From Actinospineispora eucalypti (GTDB taxonomy: Bacteria > Actinomycetota > Actinomycetes > Mycobacteriales > Pseudonocardiaceae): a stretch of 64,000 bases of DNA. The notes below the pieces were generated by a model that saw nothing but the letters and a program-made list of their open reading frames with translations, did no database searches and was not told where the DNA came from. The stretch is from contig JACHMT010000007.1 in NCBI GenBank assembly GCA_014208095.1, positions 372,001-436,000 on the forward strand. The letters run 5' to 3'. Position numbers and translations under genes: made by a program. This document shows, piece after piece, positions 53,628 to 61,618 of this stretch (its first letter is position 1; each line of letters opens with the position of its first letter).

Positions 53628-54626
53628 ATGCCCTTCTGGCCTCGGGCCGCGCTCCCCGCGCTCCTCACCTGCCTGGCCGCGCTGGTCGCCGCCTGCGGTA
53701 GCGACGTGCCCATCGTGCGCCCGCCCGGTGCCGCCCCGGCCGCCCCGCCGCCGGCCAGCGCCTCCGCCGCGCCGCCGGCCAAGGCCAAGCCGGGGATCAT
53801 CCGTCCGCTGGCCAGGCCCACCGGCTGCTCGTACACGGCCACCGAGCCGATCGGCCTCGGCCAGGCGCTGAACGTGGCGGTGGGCGGCAGCAAGATCTGC
53901 GTGTTCGGCAACTTCCCCACCACCCGGCTGGTGGTGGGCCGCTCGGGCACCCCGCAGGCGCCGATCCAGCTGGTGGGCGACGGGAAGACCACGGTGCACG
54001 GGATCAGCGTGGATGCCAGCTACGTGTCCATCTCCGGGATCAACTCGGTGAACGCGGACGCCCCCGGCGTGGCCCTGGACGGCCACCACATCACCCTGGA
54101 GAACGCGTTCATCGGCAACCCGCGCAACAACGACGGGGACGGCATCCGGTTCTGGGGCAGCGACATCGTCATCAAGCAGAACACCATCCGCAACACCCGC
54201 AACATCCGGGCGCACGCGGACTGCATGCAGACCTTCGCCACCGACGCCGAGCACCAGGCCAGCCAGCGGATCACCATCGACCGCAACCGGTGCGAGGACA
54301 TCGACAACACCTGCCTGATCGTGGAAGGCCCCAACAGCGAGGCCGGCGACGGCAGCGGCGTGGGCGCCACCACCGACATCCGGTTCACCAACAACTACTG
54401 CCAGAACCGGGCCGACCAGGCCCTGCAGATCGACGACGCGCGGAACGTGGTGTTCACCGGCAACGAGCTGGCCGGCCCCATCCACCACGCCATCGCGCTG
54501 CAGAACCGCAGCACCGGCGCCAAGGTCTCCGGCAACAAGCTGAACCCGGCCGTCCAGTTCGAGGTCGGCATGGACGACAGCTCCCGCCCCGGCTACCAGG
54601 GGCCGGTGCCGGGCGGGGCGCCCTGA
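53628..54626 (+). CDS. Secreted beta-helix lipoprotein, paralog 2
   Basis: A protein of 332 residues. The lipoprotein signal ends LVAACGS, followed by an Ala/Pro linker. The beta-helix carries the same rungs as the 44790 gene: DGDGIRFWGSDIVIKQNTIR, HADCMQTFATDAEHQASQRI, EDIDNTCLIVEGPNSEAGDG and SGNKLNPAVQFEVGMDDSS. Identity over the helix is high by eye, so this is a recent-looking duplication 8 kb apart. Surface-exposed; a polysaccharide-binding or cleaving role is possible. Confidence 0.85.
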   Translation: MPFWPRAALPALLTCLAALVAACGSDVPIVRPPGAAPAAPPPASASAAPPAKAKPGIIRPLARPTGCSYTATEPIGLGQALNVAVGGSKICVFGNFPTTRLVVGRSGTPQAPIQLVGDGKTTVHGISVDASYVSISGINSVNADAPGVALDGHHITLENAFIGNPRNNDGDGIRFWGSDIVIKQNTIRNTRNIRAHADCMQTFATDAEHQASQRITIDRNRCEDIDNTCLIVEGPNSEAGDGSGVGATTDIRFTNNYCQNRADQALQIDDARNVVFTGNELAGPIHHAIALQNRSTGAKVSGNKLNPAVQFEVGMDDSSRPGYQGPVPGGAP

Positions 54627-54680
54627 ATCTCCCGCACGCGCCTGACTGGGCGCGCGCTCGGCCAGCGCCTTCGGCGCGGC

Positions 54681-55997
54681 TCAAGCCTGCTTGTTGTCCT
54701 TGCCGATGGCCCGGGAGAACTCCGCCTTGGGCTCGTGGATCTGCTCCAGGGAGACCACCTCGCGGCGGAACAGCAGGGCCTGGGTCCAGTCCGTGACGAT
54801 GCGGAACTTCCGGTTGAACGTGGGCATCCGGCTCAGGTGGTACGTGCGGTGCATGAACCACGCCACGATGCCCTTGAGCTTGATGCCGTAGATCTCCGCC
54901 GCGCCCTTGTACAGGCCCAGGCTGGCCACCGAGCCGGCGTAGCTGTGCCTGTACGGCTTGACCGGCTTGCCCCGCAGTTGGGCCACGATGTTGTCGCCCA
55001 GCCGGGCGGCCTGGCGCACCGCGTGCTGCGCCGACGGGCTGGTCCGGGCGTTCGGGTCGTCCTTGGAGAGGTCGGGCACCGAGGCGCAGTCGCCGGCGCT
55101 GAACACCTCCGGGCGGCCCTGCACGCGCAGCTCGGCGTCGCAGATGACCCGGCCCTTCTCGTCCAGCGGGAGGTCGGTGTTGGCCAGCATCGGGTTGGGC
55201 TTCACGCCGGCGGTCCACACGATGGTGTCGGCGTCGAACTCGGTGCCCTCGGACAGCACCACATGCCCGTGCTCCATGGAGTTCACCCGGGTGTTCAGGA
55301 ACACCTCGATACCCGCGTCGCGCAGCTGCCGGACGGTGTACTCGCCCATCGGCTGGCTGACCTCGGGCATGATCCGGCCGGCCGCCTCCACCAGCACCCA
55401 GCGCAGGTCGGAGCGCTGGATGTTCTCGTAGTACCGGCTGGCGTAGCGGGACATGTCGGCCAGCTCGGCCAGCGCTTCCACGCCGGCGTAGCCACCGCCG
55501 ATGACCAGGAAGGACAGCAGCCGGCGGCGCAGGTCCGGGTTCAGTGTGCTGGCGGCGGCGTCCATCCGGGAGAGCACGTGGTTGCGCAGGTAGATCGCCT
55601 CGGCCACGGTCTTGAACGAGATGCCCTGCTCGGCCAGGCCGGGGATGGGCAGCGTGCGGGCCACCGAGCCGGGCGCGACCACCAGCACGTCGTAGCCCAG
55701 CTGGCTCACGTGGCCGGCGGCGGCCTCGACGGTGATCTCCCGGCCCTCGGTGTTGATCGCGGTCACCCGGCCGGTCAGCACGTGGCACTTGCGGAGCACC
55801 TTGCGCAGCGGCACCACCACGTGGCGGGGCTCCACCGACCCGGCCGCCGCTTCGGGCAGGAAGGGCTGGTAGGTCATGTTCGCCTGCGGGTCGATCACCG
55901 TGATGGAGGCTTCGTCGGCGGACAGTTTGCGCTGCAGGCGCAGCGCCGTGTACATGCCGACATAGCCACCACCGACGATCACGATATTGCGTGCCAT
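54681..55997 (-). CDS. ndh: Type II NADH dehydrogenase (NDH-2)
   Basis: A protein of 438 residues. The FAD site is NIVIVGGGYVGMYTALRLQR and the NADH site FLVIGGGYAGVEALAELADM. FSAGDCASVPD binds FAD. The C-terminal KGIVAWFMHRTYHLSRMPTF is an amphipathic membrane anchor. It passes electrons from NADH to menaquinone without proton pumping. ATG 55997 gives the standard N-terminus. Confidence 0.92.
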   Translation of the reverse strand: MARNIVIVGGGYVGMYTALRLQRKLSADEASITVIDPQANMTYQPFLPEAAAGSVEPRHVVVPLRKVLRKCHVLTGRVTAINTEGREITVEAAAGHVSQLGYDVLVVAPGSVARTLPIPGLAEQGISFKTVAEAIYLRNHVLSRMDAAASTLNPDLRRRLLSFLVIGGGYAGVEALAELADMSRYASRYYENIQRSDLRWVLVEAAGRIMPEVSQPMGEYTVRQLRDAGIEVFLNTRVNSMEHGHVVLSEGTEFDADTIVWTAGVKPNPMLANTDLPLDEKGRVICDAELRVQGRPEVFSAGDCASVPDLSKDDPNARTSPSAQHAVRQAARLGDNIVAQLRGKPVKPYRHSYAGSVASLGLYKGAAEIYGIKLKGIVAWFMHRTYHLSRMPTFNRKFRIVTDWTQALLFRREVVSLEQIHEPKAEFSRAIGKDNKQA

Positions 55998-56080
55998 GCC
56001 AACTATGTTCCCATCGGGCGCGGGGCAAACCATCTCGTTAACCGGGTGAGGCTTGTCGCTACTTCGGGTAAGCTTTACTT

Positions 56081-56347
56081 ATGACGGCTGCGGTAAAGCA
56101 GGATGAAATGCCGGTGCGGACCACCAAGGTGAGCCGGAAGAACCAGGTCACGCTGCCGGTCGCCGCGCTGCACGCGGCCAACGTCTCCCCCGGCGACGTG
56201 CTGCGGGTTGAGGTCGTCGCCGACGGTGTGTTCAGGCTCATCCGCGAGCGCGACCCTCGGTGGGAGGCGTTCGAGAGGCTGTGCGGCGCCGGCGGGTTCA
56301 CCACCCGTGAGGAGCTGGAAGAGCTGCGGAACGAATGGGAACGGTAG
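56081..56347 (+). CDS. vapB: AbrB-type antitoxin (VapB)
   Basis: A protein of 88 residues. A swapped-hairpin AbrB domain, VRTTKVSRKNQVTLPVAALH followed by VSPGDVLRVEVVADGVFRLI, binds DNA. An acidic C-terminal tail would clasp the toxin. It overlaps the PIN toxin gene by 13 bp. Confidence 0.88.
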   Translation: MTAAVKQDEMPVRTTKVSRKNQVTLPVAALHAANVSPGDVLRVEVVADGVFRLIRERDPRWEAFERLCGAGGFTTREELEELRNEWER

Positions 56348-56742
56348 TCCTCGACTCGAGCCTGCTGATCGGGTTCTTCGACCCGAACGACCCTCACCAC
56401 GACGCCGCCGCGCGCCACCTTCAGCGGATGCACCAGAACAGGGACGGCTACCTGCTGCCCACCGTGGTGCTGGCCGAGGTCATGGTGGGCCGAATCCGGT
56501 CGAACCCGCGGACGGCCCGAGGAGCGATGCAGACCGTGCTCGACGCGTTCGGGCCGGTTCGGGAGGTCGATGAGGAAATCGCCTTCGTGGCCGCCGAACT
56601 GCGCGCACGACGGCCCTCGATCCAGATGCCGGATGCACTGGTAGTCGCCACGGCGACCGTGGAGCAGGCCACCGTGTCCACCTTCGACAAGCGGCTGGCC
56701 AACGCCGCGCCGGACCGGGTTCAGGTCATACCGGCGGATTGA
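56335..56742 (+). CDS. vapC: PIN-domain toxin (VapC)
   Basis: A protein of 135 residues. PIN acidic residues are in VVLDSSLLIGFFDPND, VLAEVMVGR, PDALVVATA and VSTFDKRLAN. It is probably a ribonuclease acting on tRNA or rRNA, held in check by the upstream AbrB antitoxin. Its end overlaps the convergent glycosylase gene by 17 bp. Confidence 0.9.
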   Translation: MGTVVLDSSLLIGFFDPNDPHHDAAARHLQRMHQNRDGYLLPTVVLAEVMVGRIRSNPRTARGAMQTVLDAFGPVREVDEEIAFVAAELRARRPSIQMPDALVVATATVEQATVSTFDKRLANAAPDRVQVIPAD

Positions 56743-57457
56743 GGCCGGCCAGGTCGGCGGCCCGGCGCAGCACCGCGCGCAGCATCTCCGGGGTGAGCCG
56801 GCCGGTGAAGGTGTTCTGCTGGCTGACGTGGTAGCTGCCGAACACGTGCAACGGGGCCGGGCGGGTCTCCGGAGCCAGCACGACGTGTGCGCCGTGGCCG
56901 AACACCGGGCGCGGCTTCGGGATCACCCACCCCGACTCGCCCAGCACCGGCAGCAGCGCCTGCCAGCCGAACCCGCCGAGCACCACCACCGACCGCATCG
57001 TCGGCGCAAGCAGCCGCAGCTCGCTGACCAGCCAGCCCCGGCAGGTGTCCCGCTCCGCCGGGGTCGGCTTGTTCTCGGGCGGGGCGCAGTGCACGGGCGC
57101 GGTGATCCGGGTGCCGTACAGCTCCAGGCCGTCGCCGCGGTGGATCGCCGTCGGCTGGCTGGCCAGGCCCTCCGCGTGCAGCGCGGCGTAGAGGACGTCA
57201 CCACTGCGGTCGCCGGTGAACATCCGGCCCGTGCGGTTGGCCCCGTGCGCGGCCGGCGCGAGCCCGACGATGAGCAGCCGCGCGTCCGAGGGGCCGAACC
57301 CGGGCACCGGCCGGCCCCAGTAGGTCTGGTCGGCGTAGGCGGCCCGTTTCTCCCGGGCCACCCGCTCCCGCCAGGTCACCAGCCGGGGGCAGGCCCGGCA
57401 CTCGCTGACCGCCTGGTCCAGGCGCGCCACCGTGTCGATCACCGTTTCCGTGGCCAC
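56726..57457 (-). CDS. udgB: Uracil-DNA glycosylase, type 5 (UdgB)
   Basis: A protein of 243 residues from GTG 57457. The iron-sulfur cysteines start in SECRACPRLVTWRERVAREK. Motif 1 is GLAPAAHGANRTGRMFTGD, with Ala where family 1 has Asp/Asn, which defines type 5. The C-terminal HVSQQNTFTGRL is motif 3. It removes uracil and other deaminated bases, suited to high-GC DNA. It is divergent from the second vapBC pair. Confidence 0.92.
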   Translation of the reverse strand: MATETVIDTVARLDQAVSECRACPRLVTWRERVAREKRAAYADQTYWGRPVPGFGPSDARLLIVGLAPAAHGANRTGRMFTGDRSGDVLYAALHAEGLASQPTAIHRGDGLELYGTRITAPVHCAPPENKPTPAERDTCRGWLVSELRLLAPTMRSVVVLGGFGWQALLPVLGESGWVIPKPRPVFGHGAHVVLAPETRPAPLHVFGSYHVSQQNTFTGRLTPEMLRAVLRRAADLAGLNPPV

Positions 57458-57538
57458 GCGGTACACGGTACGCACCCGTCGCAAGCACCAATGAATATCC
57501 TGAATACATCACGATGCAGACCCCGTATGATTGTGTGC

Positions 57539-57778
57539 ATGCGGACCACGATCACCATTGACGAGGACCTGCTGGACGAGGTGCGCCGGCTCGCCGCCGA
57601 GCGGCGTCAGACCGTCAGCCAGGTCATCGAGGAGAGCGTGCGGGAGAGCCTGCTCCGGCAGCGGGAAGAGCCCCCGCGCGCCCGATTCGAACCGTTGACC
57701 TTCGACGGCGGCGGCTACCTGCCTGGCGTCAACCTCGACGACAACGCGGCGACGCTCGACCTCATGGAAGACCGTTGA
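57539..57778 (+). CDS. vapB: Ribbon-helix-helix antitoxin (VapB)
   Basis: A protein of 79 residues. RTTITIDEDLLDEVRRLAAE and RRQTVSQVIEESVRESLL form the DNA-binding ribbon-helix-helix, followed by the FEPLTFDGGGYLPGVNLDDN tail typical of mycobacterial VapB partners. It overlaps the toxin start by 4 bp. It differs in fold from the AbrB antitoxin at 56081. Confidence 0.9.
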   Translation: MRTTITIDEDLLDEVRRLAAERRQTVSQVIEESVRESLLRQREEPPRARFEPLTFDGGGYLPGVNLDDNAATLDLMEDR

Positions 57779-58245
57779 TCTCCTGCGACGTCAACGTGCT
57801 GGTTTATGCGCACAACAAACGCGACCCACACCACGCCGAGTACTCGGACTGGTTGCGCACCACGCTCAACGGCGACCGACCGGTCGGCATCTCGTCGCTG
57901 GTGGCGAGCGGATTCCTCCGGATCGCGACCAGCCCGAAGATTCTGCCGGAACCGTTGGCCATCGATACCGCGCTCGACATCCTGGATCGGATTCGCGCCG
58001 CGCCGGCCGTCGTGCCGCTGGAGCCCGGGCGACGGCACTGGTCGATCTTCACCGAGCTGTGCCGCCGGGTCGGCGCGAAGGGCAACACCGTCCCGGACGC
58101 CTACTTCGCCGCGCTCGCCATCGAGCAGGACGCCGAATGGCACACCGCTGACCGCGGGTTCGCGCGCTTCCCCGGCCTGCGGGTGCGCCACCCACTGGAC
58201 CCCGAACCACCGGGTTTCACCCCGCCCGTGCAGCGGGCGCGATAG
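57775..58245 (+). CDS. vapC: PIN-domain toxin (VapC)
   Basis: A protein of 156 residues from TTG 57775: SCDVNVLVYAHNKRDPHHAE, VPDAYFAALAIEQDAEWHTA and DRGFARFPGLR carry the PIN acidic residues. It is of the TA-system type common in mycobacteria, with the C-terminal RVRHPLDP. It is coupled to the ribbon-helix-helix antitoxin. Confidence 0.9.
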   Translation: MISCDVNVLVYAHNKRDPHHAEYSDWLRTTLNGDRPVGISSLVASGFLRIATSPKILPEPLAIDTALDILDRIRAAPAVVPLEPGRRHWSIFTELCRRVGAKGNTVPDAYFAALAIEQDAEWHTADRGFARFPGLRVRHPLDPEPPGFTPPVQRAR

Positions 58246-58295
58246 TTCACGAAACGGCCCCTTGAGCGGGGGCTTTCCGGCGGTATTGTGCTGCC

Positions 58296-59114
58296 GTGGA
58301 TCTTGAGAAGATTTCCCTCACCGGGGCGCCGGAAACGCTGCTGACCACGCTCTACTGCCGAGCCGTGGACAGCCGCGCGGAGAACCCGGTGCTGGGCGAC
58401 GACGCGGCCGCGCGGGCGGTCGAACGCGTCGACTACGACTTCCGCCGAACCGGAGTCAACCGGGTGACCGCCGCCGGCGTCGCGCTGCGCGCCAAGCAGC
58501 TGGACGACTGGACGGCCGAGTTCATGGCCGAGCACGAGAAGGCAACCGTGCTGCACCTGGCCTGCGGACTGGACACCCGGGCGCAGCGCCTCGCGCCGGC
58601 CTCCACGGTGCGCTGGTACGACGTGGACTACCCGCAGGTCATGGAGCTGCGCCAGCGCCTGCTGACCACCCCCGACGGCGACTACCACACCATTGCCTCC
58701 TCGGTCACCGAAGACGACTGGCTGGACTCGGTACCCGCCGACCGGCCCACCGCGACGGTGTTCGAGGGCCTGTCGATGTACCTCACCGAGGAGGACGGGA
58801 AGCGGCTGATCCAGCGAATCGCCGAGCGGTTCCCCAGCGGGCAGCTGCTGTTCGACTGCTACGGGAAGATGGGCATCCGCATGCAGAAGCTGGTGCCGGC
58901 GGTGCGCAACTCCGGCGCCACCCTGCACTGGGCCATCGAGGACCCGAGCGTGCTGGAGTCCTGGCATCCCGGCCTGCGCTGCCGGGACGCGATCCGCAGC
59001 CTGGAGATCTACCGCTGCGACAAGTTCCCCCGCGAGGGCCGCACCAGCTACCGGGTGCTGTCCCGGCTGCCCGGTTTCAAGAACGTCGGGCGGTTCCTGC
59101 GCTACGAGTTCTAG
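58296..59114 (+). CDS. SAM-dependent methyltransferase, LCMT/TcmP type
   Basis: A protein of 272 residues. TLLTTLYCRAVDSRAENPVL and RAKQLDDWTAEFMAEH precede the SAM-binding VLHLACGLDTRAQRL. WYDVDYPQVMELRQRLL and FEGLSMYLTEEDG follow. The LCMT-like class methylates carboxyl or hydroxyl groups of small molecules. GTG 58296 is the start. It overlaps ppx by 4 bp at the 3' end. Confidence 0.88.
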   Translation: MDLEKISLTGAPETLLTTLYCRAVDSRAENPVLGDDAAARAVERVDYDFRRTGVNRVTAAGVALRAKQLDDWTAEFMAEHEKATVLHLACGLDTRAQRLAPASTVRWYDVDYPQVMELRQRLLTTPDGDYHTIASSVTEDDWLDSVPADRPTATVFEGLSMYLTEEDGKRLIQRIAERFPSGQLLFDCYGKMGIRMQKLVPAVRNSGATLHWAIEDPSVLESWHPGLRCRDAIRSLEIYRCDKFPREGRTSYRVLSRLPGFKNVGRFLRYEF

Positions 59115-60052
59115 AGGAGAGACAGGGCGATGCCGTCCAGGATGTCGTGCTCGCTGACCACCAACTCGGTGATGTTGGCCCGCTCGGCCAGCTCCTCGGC
59201 CAGCACGGCGACGATCAGCGCACCACCGCCGATCACGTCCACCCGGCCGGGGTGCATCGCGCCGTAGGCCATCCGCCGTTCCCGGCTGCGGGAGAGCAGG
59301 TCGTCGCTCACCCGGTACAGCTCGGGCAGCTTCAGGCGCGACAGGTGCAGCACCTCGGAGTCGTACTCCGGCAGGTCCATGGACACGGCGGACAGCGTCG
59401 TCACCGTGCCGGCCACGCCGACCCAGGTCCGCGCGTCCCGTACCGGCACGTGCTCGAACGCCTCGGCCAGCACCGAGCGGGCCAGCTCACGGGCATCCGC
59501 GCGCTCGGCGTCGGTGGGTGGGTCGGAGCGCAGGCAGCGCTCGGTGATCCGCACGCAGCCGATGTCCACCGAGCGCGCGGCCCACACGTCGACCCCGCCG
59601 TTGTCCCGGGTGCCGATGACCACCTCGGTGGACCCGCCGCCCACATCCACCACCACGAACGGGCCGTCCTCGGCGGACAGGTCACCGACCGCGCCGGTGA
59701 AGGACAGCCGGGCCTCGGTGTCCCCGCTGATCACCTCGGCGTCCTGGCCGAGCGTGTCGCGCACCATGCCGAAGAAGTCCTCCCGGTTGGCCGCGTCCCG
59801 GGTGGCCGAGGTGGCGACCATGCGCAGCCGCTCGGCGCCGGCCGCGCGCAGGATGTCGGTGTAGTCGGCCAGGGCCTCGCGGGTGCGCTCGATGGCCTCC
59901 GGGGCGAGCCGGCCGGTGGCGTCCACGCCCTTCCCCAGCCGGACGATCCGGGTCTCCCGGTGGACGTCGGTCAGCTGCCGGCCATCATCCGCGTCGGCGA
60001 CGAGCAGGCGGATCGAGTTGGTCCCGCAGTCGATGGCGGCCACTCTCGGCAT
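59111..60052 (-). CDS. ppx: Exopolyphosphatase/pppGpp phosphohydrolase (Ppx/GppA)
   Basis: A protein of 313 residues. The sugar-kinase/ASKHA fold is shown by AAIDCGTNSIRLLVAD and VVVDVGGGSTEVVIGTRDNG; a GVAGTVTTLSAVSMDLPEYD loop and the C-terminal DVIGGGALIVAVLAEELAE follow. It is short, as in actinobacterial Ppx1/2. It hydrolyses polyphosphate or pppGpp. ATG 60052. A transglycosylase gene lies 16 bp upstream, possibly in the same transcript. Confidence 0.93.
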   Translation of the reverse strand: MPRVAAIDCGTNSIRLLVADADDGRQLTDVHRETRIVRLGKGVDATGRLAPEAIERTREALADYTDILRAAGAERLRMVATSATRDAANREDFFGMVRDTLGQDAEVISGDTEARLSFTGAVGDLSAEDGPFVVVDVGGGSTEVVIGTRDNGGVDVWAARSVDIGCVRITERCLRSDPPTDAERADARELARSVLAEAFEHVPVRDARTWVGVAGTVTTLSAVSMDLPEYDSEVLHLSRLKLPELYRVSDDLLSRSRERRMAYGAMHPGRVDVIGGGALIVAVLAEELAERANITELVVSEHDILDGIALSLL

Positions 60053-60068
60053 GCGCGCTCCTCGGTGC

Positions 60069-61538
60069 TCATTCGCCGCCGGCCGGTCGCCGGCTGGACG
60101 ATGGCAACGGTACCGAGGAGGGGGTCGGCGGGACCGAGGACGTGGGCAGGGTCTCGGCGGCGCCACCGCCCGGGGTGTTCCCCGGGATGGACGGCAGCAT
60201 GACGATCTTCGGGCCGGTGGGCGGGTCCCCGGTCGGGGTGGCCTGTGGGCGGCTGGTCGGGGTTTCTGACGAGGTGGGCGCGGAACTGCTCGAGTTGCTG
60301 GAGTTGTTGGAGTTGCTCGAGTCGCTCGACGAGTTCGGCGTGCTACTCGGAGTGGAGCTCGGCGCGGTGCTCGGCGCGGAACTCGGCGGGGAACTCGGGG
60401 TGGAGTCGCGGCTCGTGCTCGGCGCCGGGGTCGAGGGGGCCGGGGTGGTGTCGTCCTGGTCGGCGGCGTCCGAGCTCGACGGGTTGGCCCGGATGGTGGT
60501 CGGTCGCGACGGCGCGGACCGGCGCGGAGCGGGGACAGCGGCCCTGGTCCGGGGCGTGACCAGGGGCGGTTTAGGGGTGGCGCGAGGCGGGTTCGGCAGG
60601 GCGCGGGGTACGTCGGGCAGGGCGCGCGGCGCCGGCGGTTCCACGGCGCCCGGCCGGGGGGTGGCGGCCTGCTCCTCGAACGGGTTCACCGGCGGAGCCG
60701 CGCCCGGCGGAACGGTGCCGGGGGCGCCCGGTGGAACGGTGCCGGGGGCGCCCGGCTGGCCGGCCGCCGGGGCGCGGGCGTACTCGGCCGACCAGTTCCG
60801 CACCGCCTCCGCGTACGCCGGCGAGTTCCGGTAGCGCAACACGGCGGCGTTCTGGTTGGCCGGGTCGGTCAGGTTGGTGGCGGCGGCGCAGAGGTAGCGG
60901 CCGGCGGTGAGCGCGGCGTCGTCCAGGTCGTCCGGCTGGGCCTGCCCGTTCCCGTCCCCGTCCGCGCCGTAGCGGCGCCAGATCGACGGGACGATCTGCA
61001 TCGGCCCGACCGCGCGGTCCCATGCGGTGTCGCCGTCCAGCTGGCCCTGATCCGTGTCCGGCACGCTGGCCAGGCCGGGCGAGCCGTCCAGCCGAGGGCC
61101 GAGGATGCGTCCCACGGTGTGCCCGGTGGCATCTAGCCGGCCCCCGGCGGCGTGCCCGGACTCGGCGCGCCCGATCGCGGCGAGCAGGGTCCAGCTCAGC
61201 CGGCAGGCCGGCGCGGACTCGGCCAGCGTCCGCTCGGCGCGCTGGTAGGCCTCCTGGACGAGCGCGGGCACCCCGTTGGCGCCCGGCCGGGCCGGCACCG
61301 GTTGCACGTCCGGCGGCGGGTCGGTGATGGTGAGCTGCCCGGTCGGCGAACCACCCGAGGCGGACTCGCCGAGCAGCGGCGCGGGCAGGCCCCCGGGGGC
61401 TACCCGGTCAGCCGCGGCATCCGGGGAACCGGCGGGGGCGTCATCGCCACCGCCGCGCAGCACGCCGATCACCGCGAGCAGGCCGAAGCCGGCAAAGAGC
61501 AGCAGCCAGCCCCGCTGGCCGCCACTCCGTACTTCCAC
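60069..61538 (-). CDS. Secreted lytic murein transglycosylase with long Ser/Pro tail
   Basis: A protein of 489 residues from GTG 61538 (GGAGGGCGG upstream). The membrane/signal segment is GWLLLFAGFGLLAVIGVL. The SLT_2 domain has LSWTLLAAIGRAESGHAAGG with catalytic Glu, AVGPMQIVPSIWRRYGADGD and LTAGRYLCAAATNL. The last 220 residues are Pro-, Ser- and Thr-rich low complexity, likely cell-wall spanning. It cleaves peptidoglycan during growth. Confidence 0.9.
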   Translation of the reverse strand: MEVRSGGQRGWLLLFAGFGLLAVIGVLRGGGDDAPAGSPDAAADRVAPGGLPAPLLGESASGGSPTGQLTITDPPPDVQPVPARPGANGVPALVQEAYQRAERTLAESAPACRLSWTLLAAIGRAESGHAAGGRLDATGHTVGRILGPRLDGSPGLASVPDTDQGQLDGDTAWDRAVGPMQIVPSIWRRYGADGDGNGQAQPDDLDDAALTAGRYLCAAATNLTDPANQNAAVLRYRNSPAYAEAVRNWSAEYARAPAAGQPGAPGTVPPGAPGTVPPGAAPPVNPFEEQAATPRPGAVEPPAPRALPDVPRALPNPPRATPKPPLVTPRTRAAVPAPRRSAPSRPTTIRANPSSSDAADQDDTTPAPSTPAPSTSRDSTPSSPPSSAPSTAPSSTPSSTPNSSSDSSNSNNSSNSSSSAPTSSETPTSRPQATPTGDPPTGPKIVMLPSIPGNTPGGGAAETLPTSSVPPTPSSVPLPSSSRRPAGGE

Positions 61539-61618
61539 CCGCCCTCCCACCCTCGTACCCGCGCACACCCTGCCGCGGACGCATGGTGACCGGGGCCGGA
61601 TCGCATTACCCTCGGGTC

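Noticed and set aside
52086..54488. An 800-codon minus-strand open frame
   Set aside because: It lies opposite the DUF445 and beta-helix genes, is His/Gly/Asp-rich as expected for a GC-rich shadow, and has no domain.
60142..60834. A Leu/Glu-repeat plus-strand frame
   Set aside because: It is the antisense of the Ser/Pro-rich tail of the transglycosylase.
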